This document shows positions 37,006 to 47,505 of a stretch of DNA of 64,000 nt, one piece after another; position 1 is the first letter of the stretch; every line of letters starts with the position of its first letter. The stretch comes from Laccaria trichodermophora (taxonomy: Eukaryota > Basidiomycota > Agaricomycetes > Agaricales > Hydnangiaceae), in NCBI GenBank assembly GCA_018417955.1, contig JACTVC010000003.1, positions 1,736,001 to 1,800,000 of the forward strand, written 5' to 3'. Position numbers and translations under genes: made by a program. Below the pieces are notes generated by a model. The model made no database searches. It saw nothing but the letters and a program-made list of their open reading frames with translations, and was not told the DNA's origin.

Positions 37006-37698
37006 GCTTTAGCGGCGGGCGAGCCCGCCCGGTCCCCGACTCTTTTTTTTATAGATAGATAGCTACGAGAGAGATCTCTATATACAATAATGCTATGGTC
37101 TTCATCATTCTCGGCAGTCGACTTAAATACCAGTCATTCTCAGACACAGGTATACTTTTACTCCAAAATTGCATCCAATTTTATTACATCCTCACTCCTC
37201 ACCATTCCCTTCGACTTAGATACCAGGTCATTGTCATGGTAATATTATTTAAGTATATTCCTACTCCTTAATTTCATCCAATTTTATTACAACCTCAGGC
37301 CTCACTCCTCGCCATCCACTTCATTCCGGCGTATCCCATGCATCACCACCCCACATCCCTAACCAACCTGCTAGAGACACAGCACTCAATGTTGCGTCGA
37401 CTCTTGAAGGGATGGCACTTGTATACTACGCGAACACGCGAGAAGCTTCCTTATCATCTCAGACATAGATCTCCAACTCTGTGAGTAAGCAAGTTCAATT
37501 TTTTTGACTCCGAACGAAGATCACGGATTTTTCCAGAGAGTCCAGGCAACATTTTGAACTCCGACAATACAATATTCCCATATGTAGACTCTTTTCAAGA
37601 TCCGACAGAAGTTTCTAGACGATGGATTTGGAGCTATAGAAATACCCATTCAGTAGAGCACATTCGCGTTCGACAGAACCCTCCTTAGAGTCGGGGAT
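37006..37698. mobile_element. 693 bp insertion, putative non-autonomous TIR element
   Basis: The related sequence at 34625-34645 reads acatgatacaatgttc without interruption. Here the same bases are split as acatgat ... gat|acaatgttc, with GAT repeated on the right. Near the ends, tccccgactct (left, after a GC-rich 27 bp leader) and agagtcgggga (right) form inverted repeats. Inside, two copies of a motif around atccaattttattac..cctcactcctc occur. No ORF of transposase size exists. Confidence 0.6.
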
Positions 37699-37727
37699 AC
37701 AATGTTCTTAGACACGGAGGTCGAAGG

Positions 37728-38979
37728 TCACTCATCATGGTTGTGTGTGAGGCTGACCGTTGAATCTTGTGCGGTGTAGATATTTATACTTTTGCCAGAC
37801 AACAAGTCCCACTGGGCTGCTATTCGACCCTCGTCCGTTATCCTGTAGATAGCTTTTGCGGTGTCCAAGAACTCTCCCCTATTCTGCAGAGGGAGGTGAG
37901 GATTTGATGAAAATATTTGCAACTCCTTTACCTTATACCCAACAGCACCAGTCGAGAAGACCGCCAATTCACTCCTCTTTGCCTTACTACTCACCAACGT
38001 GATGAGTTGGAGGCGTACAAAGTGAGCTGCCAACAGACCAGCTTCATCTCTGGTAACGACGCAAGTGAAATCACGCAACCACTCCATGGCACTGCTCGCG
38101 CTAAAACAATGCTTGTGAACGTGTTGATGATGATGCTCCTTAGCGCCACTGATGTTACTCAGGATGGGGATGGAGATAGTCCCTGAACCAGCCCGTTCTG
38201 GCACATCCGATAAGACAATACCGCGAGATCGCTCGTTATGTGTTTGGAACTTGTCTGAATCACTGTTTTGTTTGGGGTGGTGGTCCAGAGCGCAATAATT
38301 TGGACGGTCGCCAGCAAAACGGCGGAACAACGCTGTGAGCATGGGGTCCGTTATGTGTATCTCGTCCTCGTTCTGTGTACGCTCGAAGGGCACGAGGTTT
38401 ATGCAGATGGGTTGTGAGCGAAAGACAGGCAGTAGTCGGTCCGCGTTGTTGATCCCGTTGTCACTGATGAACCGTTCAACAACGTGCAAGCCTTTTGGTG
38501 TGAGGCGGTAAAAACCAGTATCGTTGAAGACGAGAGACGACTGATCCGCGGCGTTCTCGATCAATCGAGCGTCCATGAACACTTGGCACATCGTTTTGGC
38601 CATATGCCTCTCCATCTCAAAAGTTATGTTCACCCTTTGCTTCGGGTCTCCTGGTTTTGGTCCGGAGGTTGATTGCGAGATGGTGATATACGCAAGACTT
38701 TTGGCTGCATCTTCACTTGTACCTTTATATGAGCCGCCAGCAAAACAAGGAAGAGTAGAAGAGACTTACAAGGTAAAAGCGTTTTGGAACGTTCGAAAGA
38801 AGTTTTCGCGAGGTCCCAAAGGGAGAACAACCACAAGCGCACTGAAGATACTCAGAATATCCTGGAGATTTGACATCAACTCAAGGTCTAAAGGGTAAAT
38901 GAACCGACGAGCTGACTCTGAGGAAGGGCCGTCCAGATTTATTGAACTTCATGTAGCGATCGTCGGTTTGTGCTGGCAT
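37728..38979 (-). CDS. FlbA/Sst2-like protein with tandem DEP domains but no RGS domain
   Basis: Four exons (38917-38979, 38770-38879, 37932-38715, 37728-37883) keep one frame of 370 residues. The first fungal DEP region runs from SGRPFLRLMSNLQDILSIFSAL through RTFQNAFTFEDAAKSLAYITISQST to MAKTMCQVFMDARLIENA and DTGFYRLTPKGLHVVERFI. The second is SSAMEWLRDFTCVVTRDEAGLLAAHFVRLQLI to AKAIYRITDEGRIAAQWDL. In FlbA/Sst2/Thn1 proteins these domains recruit the protein to receptors, and a C-terminal RGS domain speeds GTP hydrolysis on G-alpha. Here the frame ends at TGA shortly after the second DEP domain and I find no RGS sequence downstream. Intron 1 is only 37 bp. Probably a truncated gene; the 693 bp insertion lies just downstream. 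Confidence 0.65.
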
Positions 38980-39541
38980 CTTCAGCGAGTGAACGAATGG
39001 ATGGGTGCGGGTAAGAAGGGGGAAGTTGGGCTACGACGCGCTAGGACGCTGAGCACATCCAGGGCGATTAAGTAGATGTGCCGGCAATTCAATGATTCGG
39101 ATCACTGTGGACTGCGTGCCAAAACGCAGAAGGATTCTGTTGCTTGATTCTAGGACAAGGTGAGCAGCCTATGTGTACTGATGGAGATCTAGAGACATGG
39201 ACTCACTTGAAAGTCGAGAATTGCACGTTTTTGCGCTAGCCTGAAAAGTAAGCAGAACCTGTGCAAGTTGGCATTTGTGCTGGCGGCGATAAGGAACGTT
39301 TCAATTCAAAGATAACAAGAGATAACACCGACGTATGTACATCCGTCCCAGACCTAATAGACATGTCATGACGGCCGCAATTCTCGGATCTGCTGGCATC
39401 AAGGGAATGTCATCGATGCATCATGGATGAAATGAGACTCAGAGAGAGGCTGCTCAGGAATGCCGACAAAGTTTCGGGCCGGACGTGCCGAAAATATTAC
39501 TCAACATTATCGCTGCAGACTTGATCCACGACTCGGACGCC
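38980..39541. other. 562 bp intergenic spacer
   Basis: Divergent upstream regions of the DEP-domain gene and ERV1. No ORF, repeat or RNA gene is recognised. Confidence 0.4.
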
Positions 39542-40210
39542 ATGTCTAATGCTACCACTGCCAGTTCCCCCACAAAACGACAAATGCCACCAGGAATGGT
39601 GATGGGGCCAGATGGAAAACCTTGCAAAATATGTACAGCATTCCGCAACTGGCAGCCAGGCACAACGAACTATACCGAAGCCGATTCACATCGAGCTGCT
39701 ACTACCAGGAAAACGACCACTCCGAAGGGAAGTGAGAGACAGGCGAATACCCCGACAACTGCTGGCGCAGCAGGAATCAGGACTTCATTCGCCGCAGGCT
39801 CAACAGCTTCAGCTGTAGATACCACTCAAGCCACCAAGGAGCAAGCAACTCGGCCGAACGAACCACCACCAAACTGTCCCCCAAATGTCGAACAACTGGG
39901 GCGTGCGACTTGGACTTTCCTTCATACCACAGCCGCTTATTACCCTGAGAAACCCACTCCTACACAGCGCGCCAACATGTTGATGCTCCTTCGCTCTCTT
40001 CCACTCTTATACCCATGCAAATGGTGTGCAGACGACTTTGGTCAGGATATTGAGAAGCACGCGCCAGATGTCAGTGGACGGGTGGCCCTGAGCCGTTGGT
40101 TGTGTGAGAGACATAACGAGGTAAACTCGAAGCTGGGAAAGGAGGAGTTTGATTGCGCGAAAGTTGATGAGAGATGGAAAGATGGACCTCCGGATGGTAG
40201 CTGTGATTAG
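39542..40210 (+). CDS. ERV1: FAD-linked sulfhydryl oxidase of the mitochondrial intermembrane space
   Basis: An intronless frame of 222 residues. A shuttle CxxC is near the N-terminus (GKPCKICTAF, Cys28/31), then a Thr/Ala-rich linker, then the Erv/ALR domain: NVEQLGRATWTFLHTTAAYYPEKPT, the active-site YPCKWC (Cys159/162), WLCERHNEVNSKLGKEEFDC with the FAD-binding His/Asn and the structural cysteine, and ERWKDG. It reoxidises Mia40 in the disulfide relay. The start at 39542 was chosen because the longer in-frame extension begins with GTG and adds nothing conserved. Confidence 0.93.
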   Translation: MSNATTASSPTKRQMPPGMVMGPDGKPCKICTAFRNWQPGTTNYTEADSHRAATTRKTTTPKGSERQANTPTTAGAAGIRTSFAAGSTASAVDTTQATKEQATRPNEPPPNCPPNVEQLGRATWTFLHTTAAYYPEKPTPTQRANMLMLLRSLPLLYPCKWCADDFGQDIEKHAPDVSGRVALSRWLCERHNEVNSKLGKEEFDCAKVDERWKDGPPDGSCD

Positions 40211-40279
40211 GGGGATAATTTTATATTGGAATTCACAAATGCAATACCAGATGCGGCCTTGGCCTTACCACAGACAGTC

Positions 40280-40897
40280 ATGTCTACCTTGCCATCGCTT
40301 GCAGAGATTCAAGCATGCCATTCAAATCCTGATTCGCCCCTTGCTCGTGCTCTGAGTTTACTCTTCGAACCCTCCCCAATTCTCCTGACCACCCTCGAAC
40401 CGAAACTGAACAAAGTTATTGCATCCTCTGCACCCCTCACATCCTACGACCAGCTCATCGATCTAGCGCTTACGGAGATAGACAAGTGGGATATACCCGC
40501 CCGGTCAGAGTTTATCTCTGGTCATCCGCGGATTGGGGAAAGCAAGGCCTTATCTGCTCTTAGTGCAAAGGAACAAGGTGCACAGGGAGTCAAACCAACC
40601 CCACCAGAAGTCCTAGCACGTTTGAACCACCTCAATGCATGTTATGAAACATGCTACCCAGGTTTACGGTATATCACATTTGTGAATGGTCGCAGTCGCG
40701 CTGTGATCGAGGAGGAGATGGAGGACGTCCTTGGCTACGGCCATTCCTTGTCACCCGATGAACCTGTCATTGAGACTCTTACACCGTTGGAAATCGGTAC
40801 AGCTTCGTGGTTGTCCGAGTTGAACAGGGCAGTGCAAGATGTTGGCAGGATCGCTAAAAGTCGACTAGAATCATTGGGCATTGGCAGACTTCAATAG
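40280..40897 (+). CDS. OHCU decarboxylase (uric acid degradation, UraD family)
   Basis: Single exon of 205 residues. It has the family signature SGHPRIGE (His at about 82 is the conserved catalytic residue) and the C-terminal half of the all-helical fold (LARLNHLNACYETCYPGLRYITFVNGRSRAVIEEEM). It converts 2-oxo-4-hydroxy-4-carboxy-5-ureidoimidazoline to S-allantoin after urate oxidase and HIU hydrolase. A longer in-frame extension back to 40226 starts with TTG, so ATG 40280 is used. It begins only 69 bp after the ERV1 stop on the same strand, which leaves little room for a separate promoter. Confidence 0.9.
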   Translation: MSTLPSLAEIQACHSNPDSPLARALSLLFEPSPILLTTLEPKLNKVIASSAPLTSYDQLIDLALTEIDKWDIPARSEFISGHPRIGESKALSALSAKEQGAQGVKPTPPEVLARLNHLNACYETCYPGLRYITFVNGRSRAVIEEEMEDVLGYGHSLSPDEPVIETLTPLEIGTASWLSELNRAVQDVGRIAKSRLESLGIGRLQ

Positions 40898-41101
40898 CGC
40901 TCATGCACCCACATTTATCGAGTTCAACGTTCAACATTCATCAGTAACCATTACAGATATGATGCGAGGAGAAGTGAGTTGGGTCGAGTTAGGCTCTTCT
41001 AGTCTACAGAAACAGTGTTAGTGGTATACAATAAGCAAAAAAAGGCAGCCCAAATAAATAGAATAAAAAATATGGTCCCAACTACAAAACCTCAGCGTAC
41101 G

Positions 41102-41882
41102 TTACGATCGGAGGCGTTGTCCGCGGCTGCGTCGCTCTGCACGTTCTCGCTCGGCCTTTCGCTAAGAAAGCGTGAGGGCCGAATTTGGTAGAAGATTTGA
41201 AAGGAAGAACGAACACGAAGCGCTGCCTCCCGCCTTTCCGTGAATCCAGGCGTGTGTTCGTACATTTCTTTCAGCATATCTGCCGCCATTGCGGCCTGTT
41301 CTAATTCTCTGGCTTTAGCCAGTTCCTTGGCTTCCTGTTCTCGTCGAATCTTTTCCTGAAATGCGTCGGCTCGCTTCTGGATTTCTTCCTGTTGCTTTCG
41401 AGCCCATTCGCGTCGTTCAGCCATTCGACGGACGGATCCCTCAGAGGTGAGTTGAGCGTCTCCTTTCATGCTGAGTCGCGTGTCGTATGCCTTGAGGTGA
41501 TGGGGTGAACAGATGGAACACAATGATAACTCGTTAAATCGCGTACCCTACGCTTCTCAGGATCACACAAGGTTTCGAATGCCTCGTGGACCTGCCATGG
41601 TTCATAGTAACGTTCACCACGATGTGAAGACCAAGATTTGGACGTAATTGCCGACCTTGTGGAACTGAATTTCTGCAGCTTGCTTTCCTTCCTCGGTTGC
41701 TGAAGGAAAAAGTTTATCCGGATGAGTCTCAAGCGCTTTCTTCCTATACGCCTTGCGTACTGTGCATGAATCTAAATTAAGGCCGAAATACTTCCGGTCG
41801 TGGAGTACTCACCATCGTCGGTGGAGGCGTGCTTGTCAACGCCTAATATGTCGTAGAAATTGTTGGATGAATAAGGGGGCAT
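41102..41882 (-). CDS. DnaJ-domain (J-protein) co-chaperone, DNAJC17/Cwf23-like size
   Basis: Five exons (41813-41882, 41656-41759, 41547-41591, 41215-41490, 41102-41161) give 184 residues. The J domain is N-terminal: [40 protein letters not shown]...FHKVHEAFETLCDPEKRRAYDTRL, with the HPD tripeptide that triggers Hsp70 ATPase. The rest is a charged helix rich in Arg, Glu and Gln (ERREWARKQQEEIQKRADAFQEKIRREQEAKELAKARELEQ) ending in a basic tail. The last intron (41162-41214) was inferred because it restores that charged pattern; reading through also stays open. The partner Hsp70 is not identified. Divergent from CDK7. Confidence 0.85.
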
Positions 41883-42067
41883 GTCGTGAAAATCAGAAAT
41901 ACAGTCTGGTGAAAGGAGAGTGTGCAAATGCCAGCATTGGCAAAGGGAAGGAAGCAAAACTAGAAAATTCAAATTGAAAGCAATTCCACGTGGTAATCTG
42001 CTTGTGCATGTTTGACAACAGCTTTAGTCTATTATTAACCGCTTGTGTGCTGCTCGGCGCTCTCATT
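41883..42067. promoter_or_regulatory. 185 bp divergent promoter between the J-protein and CDK7 genes
   Basis: Start codons of two divergent genes flank this segment, so both promoters lie here. No clear TATA or CCAAT element was identified. Confidence 0.45.
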
Positions 42068-43552
42068 ATGGATGTGGTCGAAAAAGCCAATGCCGACAGA
42101 CAAAAGAGGTGGTGCGTATAATCTTTATCGAAAGTAACAACTATGCTTAGCGTTTACAGGATTAAGGACAAAAAGGTTGGTGAGGGAACATACGCCGTTG
42201 TCTATCAAGGTCAGTGGTCATATCTCCACTACAGTCTGTGGGCTGACGGTACCTTCATACTACTTTCAGGTCGAGAGGCCTCGACAGGAAGAAAGGTCGC
42301 CATTAAAAAGATAAAGGTCGGGCAGTTCAAGGATGGTTTGGACATGTCTGCCATTCGCGAGGTGAAATACCTGCGAGAGTTGAAGCATCAGAATGTAATA
42401 GAGGTGCGTTGTAAACTCATCTACTCCTTCAACAAACCTAACATGTCTCTCTCCTTTTTTTTACTCTAGCTCCTCGACGTGTTCTCGTCTAAAACAAATC
42501 TCAACCTTGTCCTCGAATTTCTAGATTCCGACCTCGAAATGATTATCAAAGACAGGTCCCTTGTTTTTCTTCCTGCGGACATCAAGAGCTGGATGGCTAT
42601 GACGTTCCGTGGTCTTGAGTTCTGTCACCGCAATTGGATACTGCATCGTGTATGTTGCCCCATGCCTGCGTTCATGGTTAGTCTTGCTGACCAAACATTC
42701 CAGGATTTGAAACCGAACAACTTGTTGATAGCCTCGGACGGGCAGCTTAAAATTGCCGATTTTGGTCTTGCACGAGAGTATGCGGACCCAGGATACAAAA
42801 TGACATGTCAAGTTATCACGCGGTGCGCCACATATACATTCCTCCACAGTTGTAACTAATTTGGTACATGCAAGCTGGTATCGACCACCAGAATTGCTCT
42901 TTGGTAGCCGTTATTATAGCTCAGCAGTTGACATCTGGTCTGTTGGCTGCATTTTCGCCGAACTTATGCTCCGAATTCCGTATCTTCCTGGCGAGAGCGA
43001 TATGGACCAATTAAAAACCATCTTTCGGGCTCTTGGTACACCCACTGAGGAAGACTGGCCGGCAAGTGTTCTTCCTTGTCGTTTATTTTGCCCCTAAACG
43101 TTCCCTTATTTAGGGACATACTAAGCTCCCCGACTACATTCCTGTTGGTCTATTTCCAAAGACACCTTTGAGAGATTTATTTACTGCTGCGAGCGCGGAT
43201 ACCCTAAATCTCCTAAGCAAATGCTTGATATTTGAGCCACGAAAACGCATTAGCGCGAAAGAGGTCAGCGCAAAGTGACTTTTTTCCACCTCCATATCTA
43301 ACAGATCTTCATATCTAGGCGTTATTCCATCCATATTTTACCGCCCTGCCGTATCCCTCCCACCCCTCCAAACTTCCAAAATGTGCTACACAGGTCGAGC
43401 GACCTTTAGAGGAGGTGGACGGCAACGTGGAAATGGCACCTACTGCAAAAGCAAGGAACAATATGTTGAAGCGCAAACTTTCCTCGCCAAGCGAAAAAGG
43501 GCGCTCAATCGCGCGGCGGTTGGACTTCACAAAGCAGACACCTGGGTCATGA
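42068..43552 (+). CDS. CDK7: Cyclin-dependent kinase 7 (TFIIH/CAK kinase)
   Basis: Eight exons (42068-42111, 42160-42209, 42270-42403, 42470-42649, 42704-42822, 42875-43061, 43114-43263, 43319-43552) encode 365 residues. Kinase motifs in order: glycine loop [19 protein letters not shown], a PSTAIRE-like helix [54 protein letters not shown] (activation segment), [25 protein letters not shown] and GQFKDGLD are CDK7-type signatures. It should phosphorylate the RNA polymerase II CTD and activate cell-cycle CDKs. Intron 6 (43062-43113) is a GC-AG intron with the consensus donor GCAAGT. The basic C-terminal tail ([22 protein letters not shown]) is as expected for the family. Confidence 0.95.
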
Positions 43553-43779
43553 TGAATGGAAAAGATAACGCGTCCCCTTCAGCCCCATTCAATTGCTATA
43601 AGGGACGAAGATCCCCTACTGACTACAGCTTGCCAGGGCGGGGAGGAGTGTATAAGTACAAGTATGTATGTATAATGGTAAAAAAAGAGAATGCTGTAGA
43701 GGAATCATGAGATATGTTTGGATATCGTTCGGTTGCAAGAAAACAAATAGACTAGAATTCGAGGAACACAGTAAAGGAA

Positions 43780-46380
43780 TTATCGAGGGTTATCGCAAAT
43801 GCCACATTTTTCGCTTGCTGTCGCTGGATTGGACAGCATACACATTGAACACGTCCAGTTGCCACCAGGTGCAGTTGTAGTTGGAGGGGGCTTTACCCCA
43901 GCAGCCGACCAATCGAATGCTTTAAGTGGCGCTTTTGAAGCGTCTGAAAGGTGAGGTACATCGGGAGGGGTGTTCGCTGGTGCTGATTTAAACAGCGTGG
44001 AGGTCGAAAATGACATATTAGAATTGGAAGCGGCGGTTGGCTTTGTTGCTCCAGATGCGAACGGGGTCGCAGCTGGTTCTAACCTGCTGCTAGATGCGGA
44101 TGCGTTGGTATTCTTTACGTTGAAGTCGAAGGTGGGTAACGACGACAAAGGGAGGGATGCAGCAATACGCCGTGCTTTGACATGTGCCGGAGTAGAGGGG
44201 TAAACCGTCGTCACGTTACAGGTGAAGTCAAAGGTCGGAAGAGAGGAAACATCCGCCGCAAGTGCTTTAGCTCTGGCATCGCTCTCCTTCGCATCCTTTT
44301 TGTCGCCCACGACGTCCACCTTTGGTTCCTTTGACACGACAAATGTAAAAGCAGACGCCGCCGCCGATGTTGCAAAGTTGAACGTGGGAGTAGGCGCAAC
44401 CTCCGGCGCGGAAGCAGGTTTCAAAGGTGTTAGATTACCATCTGGTTGGTAACTATACCGCAGTTTACTAGGCTCCTTTGGCGCGGAAGTCGATTTGAAG
44501 CTGAAGGAGGCTCGTGGAGCGCTGGTTGTGGGGCTGACCGATCTCGCAGTCGAAGAAGTGACTGAATTTTCAGATTCCTCCATGGCTACATCGACAATTT
44601 CTTCGACGACAACATCCGGCGATGGAGCGACTATCGTCAAGTTTGATTTGGGGTTGGAGCCGCTACCGTTGGCAGAAGGCTTTGACTTCTTGGCTTTACG
44701 GTAAGATTCGTCTTCGTCCTCGTCCAATTCTTCCACGACATAAGGGACCTTCCTCTCCTCAACAACGACCTGATCTTCATGTTGCGATGGAGTACTCATG
44801 CGTGAAGAGCTTGCGTTCGAAGAAGCTGGAGCGGAAGGGGACCTCTCCAAATGGGCTGGAGGACGAGATCGTTTGCTTCCCTACGATAATTTGAGTCTGC
44901 GGGCGGTGCATATCAATGGAACTCGAAAATACCTTGGGTACGGTGGCCTCGATGATGGCCTGCGGGGAATACTCCTTTTGTCTCTCCTTCTCCTTTTCAT
45001 TCGAAGCATTAGCCTTGGCATCCTCTTCCTCAGGCTTCTTCTCCACAACGGCAGGTACAGTGGGTTTTCCTGTTGCCCGAAGTCTTTTATTGGCTCTTCT
45101 TGGTGGCCCGACTTTGCTGACAGGACTTGCAGTTTGATATGGATTACTAACGTCGGGTTTTCTGGGAGGTGTGACCTCCTTAATCAACTCGGCCATAAAA
45201 TTGGCTGCTTTGGACTGTCTTGGAGGCGGTGGTGACTGCTTTCCGTCATTCGGTGATGTGGAGGAGGCATCGGACCATGCTTGTCGCAGCGGAGAAGGAT
45301 TAGCAGGTGCCGTAGGCTTCTGTACAGGCGGTATGCGGAGACGGGATGGTGTAGAAGGGACCTTCGAGAATACTCCATTTGCTCGAGATACGGTCGGTGA
45401 ACCTGACGTAGGGAAGGGAAGTGAAGAGCCATTCGTCAACGTTTCTGCATTGGAAGGGGTTTCTTCCACAGAGTCGTCGTCTACTTTCCGCCTCTTACTG
45501 TCTGATCGTGGCTCCTGACTCGAAGTAATTTCCTTCATGACCAAGCGTTCTGGCGTCGAGCGAGATGCACCGAATGCGGGCGACGCGTATCGATTACGGG
45601 AACGTGACTGCTTCGCACTTCCAGCACCTTCCCAGCGGTACACTCCATTAGGATTCTTCGACAGGGTTTTGCGAGGCGAAGCAGATGGAGTACCAGCCGG
45701 GGTCGATAAGGGACGAGTTGGAGTCGAATTGGAGTCAAACGGAGCGGAGGGGGGGATGGAATCAAAGCGGAAACCTGTCCAAACTCAATATGTGAAGATG
45801 ACGGTTGTGACATTAGAACTCACGTGGTGTGCACTTTTGAATCGTGGTGAGTAGCTGTTCGACTTCTCTGCCACTCATCCCACTCTCGGTCCTGTGAGAC
45901 AAAAAATTGCTGACAGTTTGGAGATTATCGGGTGGCTGCGTTAGGACATCTGGAGCTTTCACAGGTGTCCTCAGAAAAGGCGGTGGGGCTTGCTCTGCCC
46001 TTCGTGGTGAGGGTGGTGGAGGCGGCGTTGTCATCCTTGCGTGAGCAATACGTTCGTTGGGGGGTTCCGAGTCATTGTTAGACTGTACTCCTCATTAGTT
46101 AACAAAATTTCGAATAGGAATGACAGACTGGCGCACATCATCCCTGTAAGATTCCTGCTGCTCCTCTCCCTGCTCCTCGTCCTCCTCAAGCTCTTCGGAA
46201 CGGGAGGGGATGATATATTTCAATATATTCGAAAAGCTCCAGGACTGGAGGAAAACATGAGAAGACTAGGAAAAGGCCTGGTCAGACGCTTACTGATGCT
46301 GGTTTTTGACGTGGGCGAGCGTAGGGTAGAGATTGCTGGCGACGGTCCCTTCGACTGGCGATAGTCCTAGAGACGCTCAT
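43780..46380 (-). CDS. Nup1/Nup153-like nuclear pore basket protein with RanBP2 zinc finger
   Basis: Five exons (46294-46380, 46137-46244, 45824-46082, 44933-45774, 43780-44880) give 798 residues. The N-terminus is basic (MSVSRTIASRRDRRQQ) and followed by SWSFSNILKYIIPSR, an amphipathic-helix-like segment that in Nup1/Nup60 binds the inner nuclear membrane. The middle is Ser/Pro-rich and disordered. The C-terminal third has spaced FxF motifs (TFNFAT, FTFVVSK, TFDFTC, TFDFNV, FSFKS), then a RanBP2-type finger WTCSMCMLSNPATASEKCGICDNPR at the very end. Together this suggests a basket nucleoporin that binds importins and membrane. The first two exons are easily missed: ATG 46034 also opens a frame, but the upstream exons join it in frame and supply the conserved helix. 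Confidence 0.82.
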
Positions 46381-46546
46381 GGTTTAAGTTTGAGCGGTTT
46401 GTCGCCGTCGAATGGGTGGACAAAGCCAACAGCGCTTGTACCACATATGGACTCACAGCAAAATTCAAGTTGAGGGCAGGTCAAGATAGTCACGTGTTGT
46501 GCGCCGTCATTGTCCGTAACGGCGACAAAGCCTTTACCAAGTTACC

Positions 46547-47259
46547 ATGCCTAACAAAGTCATAGAGACTCCTTACCCTCTCATCGACGCCGATCCTCAT
46601 GCCTCTCGCGTCATACGATACTTTAGGCCTTCTGACTATGCGGTCTGGGCTGGTGCTACTGGTGCTTTTCCCGCTGCTCTGATCTTCTGGGGTTGGTTAC
46701 CTTCTTTTCTCTGCCTTTTTATTCATCCTCAATGCTTGCTTTAGAGATGGCAGACCCAACTAGAGTTCGTCTGAAAACACCTCTTCGGCTTGGAGGATTT
46801 CTGGGCTTTGTGGGCGGTTTCCTCCTGGCGTATCAACGTTCGAGTGGTAAGCCAACCTTCCCGTAAAGTTAGGTCTCGAACCTGACGATACCACGTTAGT
46901 TCGCTTCTGGGGCTGGTCTGAGAACAGTCGTGAGGAGAAAATGGACATGGAGGAGTTGAGTCAGCGTGCGAGGGAAGGAAAACCATTGTACGGCGAATCT
47001 CCTCAGCCCGAATGGGTGCAAGCTGCCGCGTTCAGAAATTCTCAGTTCTCGCAACTCAAATTCTGTACGTCCCCTCATTGCCCCCATTGTGCTGACTCTT
47101 ACTTCCCCGCTTGCAACTTCAGCTGCCTTCCCGATGTAGGACGTATTGTATCTCCTTAGCATACAGAACTAACTATTTCCCAGGTTCAACCTTGTCAACC
47201 ACCAGCATCACGGCGTAGATACCTCAAAATACGGCGTTAAGGCGGAAGGAGACGAATGA
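46547..47259 (+). CDS. nuo-21: NADH:ubiquinone oxidoreductase (complex I) 21 kDa accessory subunit
   Basis: Five exons (46547-46691, 46745-46846, 46900-47064, 47123-47135, 47184-47259) encode 166 residues; exon 4 is 13 nt. The order matches the fungal NUO-21 family: a conserved N-terminal IETPYPLIDADPHASRVIRYFRPSDYAVW, two membrane segments (ATGAFPAALIFW and LGGFLGFVGGFLLAYQRSS), FWGWSENSREEKMDMEEL, and the C-terminal AFPMFNLVNHQHHGVDTSKYG. It is an inner-membrane accessory subunit of respiratory complex I, so the host keeps complex I. Confidence 0.92.
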
Positions 47260-47505
47260 ACTTCGCATATCGTCTTGACTAGATTTTGGCCAACCTGTGG
47301 ACTTGGTGCGCTTCAATTTTCACCCGGAGTGCTGGTCCACGTTGATTTTTTTGGATAAGATGTACCTTACGATAAACTTTCTCTGTTTACGCAGCGAATG
47401 GCACTGGATGAAGTTGACAGAGCGACGTTTGTGATATACTTCAGTGACCAAACCAGGACTTCCCTTACTGCGACGGACGTTGTCTCAATCTGTAGATACA
47501 ATTCA

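Noticed and set aside
38620..38720. Apparent frameshift in the DEP-domain gene
   Set aside because: Using the acceptor GTACAAG at 38716 restores one open frame (NAFTFEDAAKSL...), so no lesion is needed.
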